64,000 bases of DNA from Zygaena filipendulae. Its lineage: Eukaryota > Arthropoda > Insecta > Lepidoptera > Zygaenidae. The notes under the pieces are model-generated. The model searched no databases, had not been told where the DNA came from, and saw only the letters and a list, made by a program, of their open reading frames with translations. The position numbers were made by a program, and so were the translations under genes. Positions within the stretch are counted from its first letter, which is position 1. Each line of letters opens with the position of its first letter. This document shows, piece by piece, positions 43,401 through 53,900 of this stretch. The stretch spans positions 1,743,501-1,807,500 of the forward strand of contig OU015662.1 of assembly GCA_907165275.2 (NCBI GenBank), given 5' to 3'.

Positions 43401-46198
43401 GCCGGTCCTGCCTTTAGTGCAGGGCGTGTGGTGCACACGGGCGCCGACTTCCAGGGGGCGCTGCGAGGCCCCTCGGAAGTCAGCGACAAACCTAATTCGG
43501 CTGAGAATCGGACGAATGCTGGATTACCGGCGCCCCCCCACGCTCGAGGCGCTTTGCATGTCGTGATGTCGTCTTCCTTTCTACCTAAATTCTCCCTCCC
43601 TGCGCTGCGACCGACTGTTAGAGAAAGCCTATGGCATCAAGTCCCTCTTGTACACTTCTTTATTTAGGTACATTTAAGAATTAAATAAGATCAATAAAGA
43701 TCATAAGTTCATAAATCATACAAACCAAGGACCAATTAAAGTAGATACTTTTATAAATTAGATACTTTTATGATGATACAAACGAACGACCTACGCTACG
43801 GCACTAAGTGCACTCAAAAATAAACGTAACTGATAAGGTTGGTGGTTTCATTCCTTTTTTTTGGTGAGCAGCCCACATAGACAAAAAGACTTTTTCGCAA
43901 GCGTAAACACCCACTGAAAGATCTAAATGTATAGAAATGACGTTGACTTGAGATATCTCACGTGACTGCTGGCGAGATGTTAGCGTAATTGGAAAACTAA
44001 ACACTTGGTTTTTATCTAAAACCCTAAGGTCCGGCTCCCTTAGCCAAGTAGACAGTCTATAAGCGTTAACGCATAGAAAACTAAGCAACGAATCATTTCA
44101 CTTGGTCACGCAAAACTGGACTTTCGACTGGACGACTTTACGTGACCACGTGACATGACTATACGATCATTCGTTTTCTATAGCGGTAACAATCATAGAT
44201 TGTCAACTTGGCTAAGGGGGCTGGGCACCCTATCCGTGGATACCATTTTATGAAATTGAAATTGAAAGAACTTTATTTGACACAACACATGGATAGTTAC
44301 AACATACATTAATAAAAAAAAAATGAATGAGGGACTGCTTCCCAACCGCCAAACGAACAGAACTGTACCGGGAGATCGCAAGCGCACCAAAACCTCCCGC
44401 TGGGCGAGTCCCATTTGGCGACTGAGAAACAGAATAATAAAAAAAAAACATACATACAATCGAATGCATAACCTCCTCCTTTTTGGAAGTCGTTTAAAAA
44501 GCGCTTAAAAACTAGAATAAGCTAATTGTGTTGGGGCAAAAAGTCGGCCAGCTCAGCATTAGCCAGGTGGTGCAAAGACCACCCTACTAGACTACGAAAT
44601 TAAAAGCCCTTGAGAGTCGGCCAGCTCAGCATTAGCCAGGTGGTGCAAAGACCACCCTACTAGACTATGAAATTAAAAGCCCTTGAGAGTTGAGTGCCTT
44701 GATAATTGATTTCACGCCTTCGGTTGCCTTAATTTGCCTTAATTTGCCTTAATAACACTCGGAATGCTGTCGTGTGTCTAGCTTATTCACCGACCTCTTT
44801 TCAATGTGATCGTGGTCCACGAATAATAGTGGACGGCCACACCGCCATGCTTCAGCTTTACCCTCGTCAACTCTTTCACGTAATCCTTCAGATCGTCTAA
44901 AATCTCCTGATATTGCTCGCCGAGGAACTGCTTGTCCAGTACTATGGCTACGAACACAGAAATCGTATAATAATAGAGCAATTGTACGATTTATGAGTTA
45001 GTGCCGTGTTTACCATGGCCAGCGTCAATGCGCGGAACCTACTGGTTGGTAAGCGCTTCTTTGGTTTTGACTTTGATACCACAGGAATTCGGTAAAATTT
45101 GTAAAAATAGTAATGGGATTCAAAGTGAAAATATCCCTTTTCCATTCAAAAAATAGTGTCGCCAGACGTCACGTGTGTGTTGAAGTTAACGAATCTATAT
45201 AATTCTACTAATATTATAAATGTGAAAGTGTGGATGTTTGGATGTTTGTTACTCAATCACGCAAAAACGGCTGAACGAATTTGGATTAAATTTGGCTTGC
45301 ACGTTGTCAGTGGTATATACAGAGAAGGACATAGGGTACTTTTATCCCGGAACTCCCGCGGGAACTCCGAAATTACCGCGGGTGAAACCGCGGGGCACAG
45401 CTAGTAATAAATAGCTAAAGTTTGTGTGTTGCAAAGCAAAGCAATTGTGAATTTGTGACTTTGTAGGGGATAATTTGAAAATTTATTTTACTTAGGTACA
45501 GGAAGCTACGGTAGTCCTGAGGGACATAGAGTACTTTTATCCCGGACTTCCTGCGGGAACTCCGAAAGTAACGCGGGTCGGTTACCTTATAACGCCTTTA
45601 GTATCCAACCGATCATCATGTTGGCCTTGGCAGAGGTAGGTACATTAAAGGACATAAGTATTAGGTACTAGGTATGATGATGATGATGATTGATCTTTAT
45701 TTGTGAAAAAAGTTACTTCGATGCGTTTCTTCGTTGTTGTGTGAAAAATGAACAAACACACATACAACTGTAACTAGAAGCAAAAAATTGCAACATCCCG
45801 ACTCTCGAGGCTGTATTTTAAATTTTTAATACCTAACTACTAGGTTCTTCAAATGTGGTGTTCAATATCATCATTGACCATTCCCGGGGTCCGTGATTCC
45901 CGGTTACGTCAATCGTATGTAGGTATATAGGTACAACGATAACTCCACTAGGTATATCACCTAGTAAAGTATCACCAAAGTATCTACCTATTGTAACAAA
46001 AACGGTTTCTATATGGTTCTCTTAATTCAGTGATGTGTTTGTTCTTTTTGGTGCAATATAATTTTAAAGGTGTTTGCAATATGAATATTATTTGTTAATT
46101 ATACCTATAGACGCGTTTGCTGTGATGAGTGATGGAAAATCTTCCGCGGTAGCACTTCCAAATAAACAAATAAAACTCAATAACAACAAAATTCCCAT
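31041..46198 (-). CDS. Ir93a: Ionotropic receptor IR93a, 19 exons, 879 residues
   Basis: Exons in order: 46198-46105, 44947-44795, 43345-43100, 42358-42191, 41876-41659, 41322-41155, 40615-40445, 39403-39299, 38677-38571, 37926-37866, 37626-37524, 37260-37154, 36923-36761, 35998-35778, 35397-35310, 34897-34769, 34220-34142, 32687-32527, 31138-31041. All junctions use GT-AG, phases match throughout, and the total is 2640 bp. Exon 1 encodes a signal peptide ([18 protein letters not shown]). Exons 2-7 give the long extracellular amino-terminal domain. The S1 lobe follows ([14 protein letters not shown]), then M1 from about residue 568 ([17 protein letters not shown]), the pore and M2 ([32 protein letters not shown]), the S2 lobe, and the last membrane helix (about 838-862). 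The subtype call rests on the long N-terminus and the pore motif. In Drosophila, IR93a works with IR25a in cool and humidity sensing. The Arg that binds glutamate in S1 of true iGluRs aligns here with Pro ([12 protein letters not shown]). Confidence 0.92.
31940..32476. repeat. CCGCGG-type repeats in the last IR93a intron
   Basis: A short forward tail at 31940-32003 ('tttccgagggaactctagaa', 'gggtgaaaccgcaggaaaca') and a near full-length reverse copy at 32279-32476 ('actagctgtcctctgcggtt' to 'aattataacattagtatgga'). Both are intronic, between exons 18 and 19 of the receptor gene. Confidence 0.7.
32791..33062. mobile_element. TGACGTCA-type MITE, copy 5 (IR93a intron)
   Basis: Ends 'aggcgtgttgactaaattct' and 'caaaagtcgtcaacatccct' are inverted. 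One TGACGTCA is clear at 32910-32917. Just outside, 32737-32775 has 'gcccccttagccaagttgac' and 'actaagggggc', ends of another foldback family. Confidence 0.7.
33322..33585 (+). repeat. tRNA-derived SINE (IR93a intron)
   Basis: The head reads gacccgattggcgcagaggt, an A-box region, and then 'ggttccgggttcgattcccg', a B box. The acceptor ends do not pair as in a true tRNA. The body continues 'tgtgtgatgaacacagggtt' and ends near an 'attattattatcta' tail. It is in the opposite orientation to the host gene. Confidence 0.75.
36174..36410. mobile_element. GCCGCACTC foldback MITE, copy 2 (IR93a intron)
   Basis: Ends 'ccgccgcactcagagtcgac' and 'ttcgactctgagtgcggccg' are inverted, and the arms pair for about 70 bp or more (cttagttaagtatagatttt and its inverse). 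TTA lies on both sides (36171-36173 and 36411-36413), a 3-bp target duplication like that of PIF/Harbinger elements. It lies between exons 13 and 14. Confidence 0.85.
37309..37515. repeat. (TG)n / (GCGTGT)n microsatellite (IR93a intron)
   Basis: A long TG run (about 37330-37411) passes into gcgtgcgcgtgcg variants and back to TG. It ends about 3-8 bp beyond the splice donor consensus of receptor exon 11. On the receptor's coding strand this is a CA-repeat at the very start of intron 11. Open frames across it are artefacts. Confidence 0.95.
38045..38335. mobile_element. TGACGTCA-type MITE, copy 6 (IR93a intron)
   Basis: Contains 'aaaaaataacggagatacgt', TGACGTCA at 38145-38152, a degraded second site (atgacgttac near 38180), 'taaactttaatgcgctttat' and ends 'ttagtcaaatagcct'. 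It lies between exons 9 and 10. Confidence 0.65.
38953..39117. mobile_element. GCCGCACTC foldback MITE, copy 3 (IR93a intron)
   Basis: Ends 'ccgccgcactcagagtcgac' and 'gtcgactctgagtgcggcgg' are perfect inverted repeats of 20 bp or more. It is 165 bp long, shortened inside relative to copy 2. Flanks are taa and tag. It lies between exons 8 and 9. Confidence 0.85.
39590..39660 (+). repeat. LINE-type 3' tail with (ATTG)n
   Basis: 'ggaggcctacgtccagcagt', 'ggactgcaataggctga' and then a tgattgattgattg run. This is a very common 3' end of non-LTR retrotransposons in moths. A related shorter piece occurs at about 42650 ('acgtccactgttggacaaag'). Confidence 0.6.
39690..39935. mobile_element. AAGCTCTAC/GACGCGCCCC MITE, copy 2 (IR93a intron)
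   Basis: Inverted relative to the copy at 26066-26317. Ends 'gagcttgtctaagctaaaat' and 'attttagttaagacaagctc' are inverted repeats. Intronic, between exons 7 and 8 of the receptor gene. Confidence 0.75.
40090..40280. mobile_element. GGGGTTAGCC foldback MITE (IR93a intron)
   Basis: Arms 'gcggggttagccgagtcgac' and 'gtcgacttggctaaccccgc' are inverted. An inner perfect palindrome pairs 'gccaatcaaaactctagttt' with 'aaactagagttttgattggc'. Intronic, between exons 7 and 8. Confidence 0.8.
43393..43640. repeat. GC-rich repeat-like DNA (IR93a intron)
   Basis: Starts 'acacagggccggtcctgcct', reminiscent of hAT-type MITE ends. The interior has 'gggggcgctgcgaggcccct'. The plus-strand frame 43428-43667 here shows no domain and lies in an intron of the minus-strand receptor gene. 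Confidence 0.4.
44031..44225. mobile_element. CCTTAGCCAAGT foldback MITE (IR93a intron)
   Basis: Arms 'ccggctcccttagccaagta' and 'caacttggctaagggggctg' are inverted, with a second inverted pair inside ('gtgaccacgtgac' region). Related to the element at 40090. Intronic, between exons 2 and 3. Confidence 0.75.
44542..44687. repeat. Tandem duplication, 2 x 73 bp (IR93a intron)
   Basis: The unit 'agtcggccagctcagcatta ... gcccttgag' at 44542-44614 is repeated at 44615-44687 with one difference noted (actacg versus actatg). It is followed by a 'ttgccttaatttgccttaat' triplication. Confidence 0.9.
45200..45600 (+). repeat. CCGCGG-type repeats in the first IR93a intron
   Basis: 45206-45403 is the best full-length copy in the window: head 'ctactaatattataaatgtg', body 'tggattaaatttggcttgca', tail 'cgggtgaaaccgcggggcac' and agctagt. 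A decayed second tail lies at 45510-45600. Confidence 0.85.
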
Positions 46199-46602
46199 TT
46201 TTTGATAACAACACCACATTCACTCTATAAACTGATGCTCTTACGAATGAAGTTCCAGTCATAATTTGATGAAGGCTTAAGAAATCTTTTTTTTTCCAAT
46301 CAAGCAAGGTGTTATTATTCAGGGGGTAATTACAAGTTATTTTGTCTTTCCGTAACACAGGTGTTCTCGTTAACTTTTAATACCGTGGCAATGGAACTGG
46401 GTGATGTTATACGATGTTACCTATACTAAGGTAGGTACGAGTAAACTTCATCGGAGTCGATCTGATGTAAAGGATGTTTCGTCTAATCATCTAAACTGAG
46501 TACCTACTTAGATAATTATTTAATCTGTAAAGTTACAGCTAACCAGACATAGACCAAAAACCAGAAATAGACACACGTGTTAATATAATATACCCACTTT
46601 AA

Positions 46603-46810
46603 ACCAGTGGCGTAGCGTGCCTTGGAGCCCTGTATATCAAAATTAGTTAGGGGGCCCAAGTGAAGGTATAGAATTCTCACAAAAAAAATGCTTGCATTAA
46701 ATTAATTTTTGCTTACACACGTACCTAATAGGGGCCTCTGTAACTCGGGGGCCCCGTATCATTGATAACACCCTACGGCTGATACGGCGGTAGCTACACC
46801 CCTGCTTTAA
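46603..46810. mobile_element. hAT-like MITE, about 200 bp
   Basis: Ends 'aaaccagtggcgtagcgtgc' and 'cggtagctacacccctgctt' are roughly inverted (cagtggcgtagc against the inverse of gctacacccctg). The CAGTGGCG start is typical of hAT-derived MITEs. It lies about 400 bp upstream of the IR93a start codon. Confidence 0.6.
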
Positions 46811-48770
46811 ACAATTATGCAGGTGGAACACTCAAAAAATGTTTGTAAACTATTAAGGGAACACGACAATAAACAATCAGCAACTTGAGAACGCATAAAA
46901 AATAAGCTGCAACGCAACGCATAAGCTGTGGCCACCTTCTTATGTTGTTTACCATTTGTTTTTGCCGCCGCCGCCGAGACTGTGGCGCCGCCCTTATTGC
47001 TTCCGAGTTCAAAAAACCAAAGACCCTTATTTTGCTTTGACTGGTAAGTAATCACACTAGGTATACTTATTACACCTACTTACGCGTTTTATCGTTGGTA
47101 CTTAGTTAGGTAGTTTATTTTTGAGACATTGCTAATTTTAAATTTTAATAGGAGACAATAAACTAATATTAGGTAATATCCATCATCCCAAATTCCATCA
47201 TCATCCTGTACAAGTAGGTATCTGACGAATGCACAGAGTTTCCCAAAGGTCGGCGCTGAATTATTAAATAGGCGTGATACGAGTAGGTAAGTGTAGAAGT
47301 ATTGTACGTACCTACCACAGAGCAAATAAATTAACTAGAGAGGACATGTGGGCGGGGCAGGCGCGCTACCGTTGCAAAGGAAGTTAGGGCTAATGCTCTA
47401 ACTTGACCAAAACTTCCTTTGATCTCAAGTATCCTAAAATGTACCCTAACCCAGTTGATTTAGGGTACAATTTAGTGTAGTGTGATCATTCGCTCTCTCT
47501 CCTTCTCCCCATATAAATTTAATATATTACTAGGTATTCTTCTCCCCAAATTGGTTACAATGCAAAACGATAGCGTGCAGCCGAGATATTAGAATACTGT
47601 GATGCATATTTGGTGTGAAGTAACAAAGATGGATAGGATGAGGAATGAATATATTAGAGGAAGCCTGAAAGTGGCATCAATATTGAAAATTCAGAGACAT
47701 GGGAATGTGATGAGAAGGGAGTAAAGCCACATGACTGTGGGAAAAGGAAGGCCATTTATTACGTTAAATTTTGTCAATGACAATGTTTTTGTTATTAACA
47801 TTTTCTTTTACAATAGGGTACTTGCATGAATTTTTTTAGTCTATTCTAAAGATATATGGCCTACTAAAAAAGAAAAAAAAAATATGCATAAATTAATTGA
47901 ATAGAGCGTTTCAAAGTACCTACTTTAGACTTTCCCGCCGAAACGCGGCATGACTTCACTAGTTCAAAATTACGCTTTATTAATCTGTGATAGAAATGTC
48001 ACTGTCGAATTGACAGGGTCATGTGACACTGACAGACAGATAACTTCAATATCCAAAAGCGAAATTAAGGTTGAACTGTTTCGAATTACTTCCAAAAGTT
48101 CCAGTAAAGAATCGAAATGCATCTTTGCATGCATTTTAAAGTAAAAAACTTCAGAAAATGGAAAATATGCGTTAACTGTATGCACTTAGTTTCTTTTGCC
48201 TTCTCTGAAAGAGGTAAAGGTTTCCTAAAAAAATAAAAGTGACGTCATGTGTCAAGCGTGGCTGTGATTGATGTTTCATTGCAACGTTCCGTTTCACAAA
48301 ATTAAAAGTTGAATATTTTGGAAACTATTGAAAATTTTTTTGTAAATCTTTCACGATAACGCTTTTCTAAGGCTCTATTTTTGAAATATTGACACAATTT
48401 CTTATAATAAATTTCATGGAAGTACCCTAAACACCAATGACAATATTAGATTATTCCTTTATAAATAATAAGTAAAAAATTATTCTCTCTTGAAAACTTG
48501 TTTCCTTCTTGTAAAATAAAATGGATGATAAAAAAACGGTGAATGCGATATCATAACGCTACGCACATTTGTTACGACCTTAACCATTAACTTTCTGAAC
48601 GAACCCGGAATGATTGAATGACACTGACGTCTGACAGTGACACTGACATTGACATTGGGCGAGGATTCATATTTCATGTTAATTTGTATTTTGTTTACTT
48701 TTTTGCAATTTGAATTTTGAATGAACGCGATAAGTACGAATGAAAAATCTAATTAAAATTACCAAAAAAG
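46811..48770. other. Intergenic between IR93a and ALG13
   Basis: The two genes are divergent, so their promoters should lie here. No clear core element was picked out. Short frames (46807-47055, 47950-48185, 48480-48677) show no domain. 47380-47460 resembles a piece near 37030 in an IR93a intron and is probably repetitive. Confidence 0.4.
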
Positions 48771-49289
48771 ATGTCTAGAGTGTACAGAAAATGTTTTATA
48801 ACAGTTGGAACGACGCGTTTTGACTTACTCTGCGAATTTATCATGTCTGCACCCGTGCTGAATGCTCTTAAAAGGATAGGCTGTGAACAAATTGTATTTC
48901 AAATCGGCAACAGTGACGTGGAGCCCGGTGAATATGAGAAAGAGGGTATCAAATTACTTTTATATAGATTTAAAAACTCTATAGAGGCAGATATAAACAA
49001 AGCTGACTTAGTTATAAGTCATGCGGGTGCTGGAAGCTGTTTGGAGAGTTTAGAGGCGAACAAACCTCTGCTGGTCGTTGTTAACGAAGATCTGATGGAT
49101 AACCATCAGCTAGAGCTAGCTGAACAGCTCCAAGTCGACGGCCACCTCTATTACTGTACATGTGATACATTAGAAAGTACATTGCAAGAGGTCGACTTTG
49201 GTTTACTCAAGCCATTTCCTAAACCAGATCCTTCACTGTTTATTAGGTATCTAGACGACGTTTTCAAAGTGAAACAAAGTATTGATTAG
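48771..49289 (+). CDS. Alg13: ALG13, UDP-GlcNAc transferase subunit, 172 residues
   Basis: Catalytic subunit that, with membrane-bound ALG14, adds the second GlcNAc to dolichol-PP-GlcNAc on the cytosolic face of the ER, an early step of N-glycosylation. The protein is one glycosyltransferase-28 C-terminal-type domain: VGTTRFD at residues 12-18, SHAGAGSCLE at 83-92 (nucleotide-sugar binding loop) and NEDLMDNHQLELAEQL from 105. There is no signal peptide or membrane segment, as expected for ALG13. The length matches the short animal and yeast form and lacks the OTU and Tudor parts of the long vertebrate form. It is a single exon. The ATG has an A-rich context (aaaaaagATGTC). An AATAAA follows 64 bp after the stop. 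It converges with eca. Confidence 0.95.
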   Translation: MSRVYRKCFITVGTTRFDLLCEFIMSAPVLNALKRIGCEQIVFQIGNSDVEPGEYEKEGIKLLLYRFKNSIEADINKADLVISHAGAGSCLESLEANKPLLVVVNEDLMDNHQLELAEQLQVDGHLYYCTCDTLESTLQEVDFGLLKPFPKPDPSLFIRYLDDVFKVKQSID

Positions 49290-49352
49290 GCTCACAGAAA
49301 CATTGCTATGTACAAGATACCAGATAAAATGTTGCTATTTTGTGCCACCAAT

Positions 49353-49358
49353 AATAAA
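49353..49358 (+). terminator. AATAAA polyadenylation signal of ALG13
   Basis: Canonical hexamer within 'accaataataaaatttt', 64 bp past the stop codon. Position fits; use is not demonstrated. Confidence 0.55.
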
Positions 49359-49489
49359 ATTTTTAAACATTTCATTTTTCTCTTTATCTGCTTACATATA
49401 CATAGGTCGTTCTATTGAGAATACATCCTTATTATGAGAATTAAGGAAAGATACTGTCAAAAATCCACTCAGAATAAAACCTGTAACAT

Positions 49490-50979
49490 GGATGCATTCC
49501 GCACTACAATATAGCCTATGTTACTCAGGGATAATGTAACTTTCTAATGGTGAAAGATTTTTTTAAATCGGTCCAGTAGTTTTTGAGTTAAATCATAACA
49601 AACAAAAAATCAAAGCTTTCTTCTTTTTTAATAATAGTATTTTTTATTTTTATCCATATCACTTCTATGGATACAAGGTAAAATGTTCTTACATCAATGT
49701 AGATATAGAACCACATAGCCAACATTTTAAATCTACATAAATGTATAACAAATTTTTAATGGATGTTGTAGTTTAATTTACTTGAATAAATAAATATTAT
49801 GAGTTTACTTAAATTTTATTCAGAAAATACAGACCACAGCTAAACATTTACACATACATTCCAACTTTTTAGCAATGTAATTTTGGACAATTATTCAAAA
49901 GTGCTCAGTAAATAAATGTATCCTGAATTAAAAAATATGCTCCTAACATAAAATTGCAAAACAGGGGCCGGTGCACACTGACTGCACGGAACGGCAAAGG
50001 ATTTTATTTTTGATCAAGTTATTTTTATCCGTATTTCATTGAGTTTAGAATTTATATTACTTTATTTCGATACAATTATGCCTCGGCACGTCGCGGCATG
50101 CCGAAGCACGCCGTGCCGTGCCATGCCGTCAATGTGTGCCGGCTTTTAATGAAAGAACTACTATTTCACAATATAGGTATATAGGTCAAAAATGTGTTAT
50201 CATGATGTAGCTGCTGAACCTTACATAAAATAACCACACTTAATATTGTGGTGCCTCTATTATATCAATAGAGTGACTAAGTTTTTAAACAGCAAACTGT
50301 AGTGATATCATTTTAATTTATTTATACTGATCCCATGTAGCTATTGCACATAAACTCTCATAAATTAACAACATAGTTAAAACTGATAATAAATTCCATA
50401 ATGCTTTTGTTGCACTCATCGTGATAACCCAAATATTTGCATTACCTAGTATTTCTTATTATGCTACTGCTCCACCTGCGTGTTAATGCGTAAATTAGTG
50501 CACTAATTTAGGCATTATGTGGATGGGGCCAACATTTTAATGGGTTAACTTACTAACATTACCATGTTAGACATTAACATCAATGTTAACATTAACGCAG
50601 GTGGAGCAGTAGCATTACAAAGAATCTAAGAGATACAACATACAACAATATTTGTGCTATTGTGATGAGTACAATATACTCAAATTCAAATATTCCCATA
50701 AATAAGTGGAGAACCAAAAAGAAATTAACAAAAAAAATATAGTTTTGTTCTTGACTTTTTGAATCTGAATATTTAAGATTTTAATGAGCACTCTATACTG
50801 AACTCTGATTATTTTTTGAAAGATTTTGATTGAAAATTTATCTACCTATAGGTACAAAATTTGATGAATCTCATCAAAAAAATTACAAAAAAACCAAAAG
50901 GAAATTTGAAATATAGCTTTATCCACAGGTTCCTTGACTATTGTTAATTATAAGTATCAAATATCTATATTTTATTTGT
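49490..50979. repeat. Intergenic with palindromic MITEs
   Basis: 49490-49630 is a repeat-body fragment ('agcctatgttactcagggat'). 49968-50144 is a foldback with ends 'gccggtgcacactgac' and 'gtcaatgtgtgccggc'. 50463-50616 is a second foldback with ends 'tgctactgctccacctgcgt' and 'aacgcaggtggagcagtagc'. The rest is AT-rich. Confidence 0.65.
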
Positions 50980-52538
50980 TTAAACTAATTTTTTGGCTTC
51001 AAAGAAGCTCTTGAGATGTCTCATTTGCCAGTACCCGATGCATAGAAGCACACCAGTCTGTAGTAAACTCCACCACAACACTCGTTGGTTGGTGCTTTCA
51101 GATGTTTGTCTAAAACGCTCCTCACGGTGCTGAAATTGTTTGCAAATGTCAAAATACTTCATCATTTTTAGTGCTTAGTGTGGAACCAGATGGTGCCATT
51201 TGAGTTTCTAAGCATTCAGCAATAATAAATATTATGTATCCATTTTTTTCATACATTAAAATAAATTGAAATACAAAAATTATAATAAAAGCATTAAGTA
51301 ATTAATGCTGTTATTATCTACTATCCTGTTTTGAGTATATTATGGGTAACAATAAAAACTGGGCCCTTATTCAGTATGGCCAACAACATTCCTTGCCTGT
51401 GACACCCATCCCAAAATCGCAATCTCAAACATCCTAGATATAAAAATATTAGAAATTATTATTCTGTATGCCATAGGAAACTATGTAAATGTATTTTTTT
51501 GGAGCAAAACTTCTTTGATTACAAGGGAAAGACAATTTTTGTAGTGTTGTATCTTAGTGTGGTGTGTTATAGTCATGGTGAATAAGGGCCCTGACAATTT
51601 ATCAGCCTTACCCTCTGATAAATCTGCTCTTTGGTAATCTGGTGGACTTGGTCCAGTAACTGTCTCATTCTAAGTTCCAGTTCTGACAACTTTTCCTTCT
51701 GTGCTACATTTGTATAGTCTATGGCATGCTCACCCACTTGAATGTCAAGGTGCACCTGAAAAAATATTTTAATAGGTACAATTTAGAATCCTATTTTCAT
51801 TAACCCATTTTGAAACAGAGCCAACACAATATTGTTTACACAAGTGTGTGGTAGTATCATTCTTGATGAATTAATAATTTTTACTGACAGTTCCTTCATT
51901 AATTTGTATTGTAGATTATTCCAGAAAAAACCATCTATAGGGCAAAATAGATGCAGATCACAATATTAGTGCATGTTATGGTTATGGATGTACTACTACT
52001 ATACTATACTATATGTACTAAGACCACTCACTCTTAACTGGGAGCCACTGAACCAAGAAGTACTGTTGGAGTACATGCAGATAACATGTTCTCCAGATGT
52101 GTGTGAGGTGAATGATATCATGCCTTCTGAAGAGTACACACGGGACAGCACAATCTTGTCATTAGGATCGCGAACATCGACATGCATGCCGATACCAGGC
52201 GAAGATGGCATGAAGCCCCCAGAACGAGGATCATACAGCTCTACTTTGTAATTCACTGAAACATAAATTGTAAACTTCTTTTCTTTCCATTACGAGAAGG
52301 CAGTTGCCAACTGAAACATTCATAACTAGAAAATTCGATAGATTAAACAACAGGTAGCGGACCAATATATTTATCAAGTTACTAAAATAGAAAACGTCTT
52401 ACCAATAACAGTCGTGTCTTCAGGTATTTCTTCTATGAAACACTTTCGTTCTCCCTCACCTATGTGAAAATATAAAGCCGACGTAACATCAATTACAATA
52501 AACAGTGTTAAAAGCGTCGAAATTTTGAATAAATCCAT
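50980..52538 (-). CDS. eca: p24 cargo receptor, TMED4/9 (eclair) type, 217 residues
   Basis: Exons 52538-52403, 52255-52032, 51755-51612 and 51129-50980; phases agree and the total is 654 bp. p24 proteins form COPI/COPII coat-linked cargo receptor complexes between ER and Golgi. Visible parts: signal peptide (residues 1 to about 21, [20 protein letters not shown]), a GOLD domain starting [13 protein letters not shown] with a conserved Cys pair (C33 and the Cys in HVICMYS), a coiled-coil rich in E, L and Q ([20 protein letters not shown]), the conserved [17 protein letters not shown], one membrane helix (about 186-204), and the short cytosolic tail [13 protein letters not shown]. The tail has both the FF and the KKXX coat-binding motifs. 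FFEAKKLV is the signature of TMED4, TMED9 and Drosophila eclair. Confidence 0.95.
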
Positions 52539-52734
52539 ATTTCCGTCTAAAAACGCTGAAGAAATTGATCAAAATCTAAAAACTGGCAGAACCGCAGAAA
52601 CACGACACACGTCAGCTAAAAACGTCAAATATATAACTATATATTTTTTTTTTTATTGAAAGCACACCGCATAGCCCCAAATACATGAAAATATAAATAG
52701 GTAGTAATATTTTCTGAAGTTATTGCTCTGTAAT

Positions 52735-53115
52735 TAAATTTTTAAGCGTCATTTACACTCGCGTACGAGCAACGAGGCAAACCACGCGGCGAGCCCCGAG
52801 CGACTGTTTACATTCGCGCTTCGTCGCTCGCCGCGTGGTTCGCCTCGTCGCTCGTGCCGCTCGCGTCCCCTGGAGCGGCTTTTTTGTCACGAGTCAAAGG
52901 GACGAAAAAGGAGCAAGAGGCGCGGGGCGAGGGACGAGGCGCGAGTGTGAACAGACGCTAGGGGCTCGCCGCGTGGTTCGCCTCGTCACTCGCACCGCTC
53001 GCTTCCGGAGCGGTTTTTTGGTCACGAGTCAAAGGACCTCGCGTCAAAGCGAGCGTGGTGTTTACACTCGCATTCTCGCTTCAGTCGGGTTTCAACTTTG
53101 GGCCGCGATGGTTGT
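52735..53115. repeat. GC-rich inverted repeats (TTTACACTCGC type)
   Basis: Contains 'tcatttacactcgcgtacga', 'ctcgccgcgtggttcgcctc' twice (about 52826 and 52967), 'gagcggctttttt' and its near copy, and 'gcgcgagtgtgaacag'. The segments are arranged as direct and inverted repeats. Open frames through it (52835-53125) are compositional. Confidence 0.7.
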
Positions 53116-53277
53116 GTGCTTTTAAACTGCATAATTGGATTGGTTGTAACTTGCAACAAGAAACGTTTTGGTTTCTAGAATTATTTTAAAAGAAACCGAT
53201 AATTTGGGATCCCAAACATAGATTCCACAAAAATAACCAAAAAGTAAAAGTTATATGGACTAGACTTTAATAAGAAA

Positions 53278-53900
53278 CTAGCTGTGCCCCGCGGTTTCAC
53301 CCGCGTGAAAAGTTTTTATGTAACAACTTTTTTTTCTTGACATCCGATTTGAATTAAACAAAGCCTATATGTAGATCCAGGCTAAGCTTAATCTACCTGC
53401 GAAAACCGCATGACAATCCGTTCAGTAGATTCAGAGATTATCGCGAACTGAGAGACAGACAGACAGAAAAGATTTTTTAAAACCCCTTTTTTTATAGTTG
53501 GTTACTCTTCGTTTATCGTCCCCTGTCAATTTTTGTTAAAAATATTCAATGTACAGAATCGTGGATTCTACTCTTTTATTATATTAGTACTAGCTGTGCC
53601 CCGCGGTTTCACCCGCGCGAAAAGTTTCTATACAACAACTTCTTTTTATACAACAACTTCTTTTCCCGACATCCGATTTCAATGAAACAAAGCCTATGTA
53701 ACTCCAGGTTAAGCTTAATCCTAAACCGCATGACAATCCGTCCAGTAGATTTGGAGATTATCTTGAACAGACAGAAAGACAGAAAAGATTTTTAAAAACC
53801 CTTTTTTTGTGCTTGGTTACTCTTCCCCCCCCCGTCCGTCCGCTCCGTTCCGTCCCCTGTCAGTTTTTGTTAAAAATATTCAATGTGCAGAATCGCGGAT
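53278..53900 (-). repeat. Two adjacent minus-orientation CCGCGG-type repeats
   Basis: Copies at 53278-53580 and 53589-53905 share 'actagctgtgccccgcggtt', 'cgacatccgatt', 'catgacaatccgt' and 'aaaaatattcaatgt', so they look like copies of the same subfamily. A C-run (about 53827-53837) interrupts the second. Confidence 0.8.

Noticed and set aside
46095..46358. 87-codon minus-strand frame overlapping IR93a exon 1
   Set aside because: A different frame in the same segment gives a signal peptide that joins in phase to exon 2, so the longer frame is a shadow.
52835..53125. Arg-rich 96-codon plus-strand frame
   Set aside because: It lies in GC-rich inverted repeats, and the residue pattern follows the repeat.
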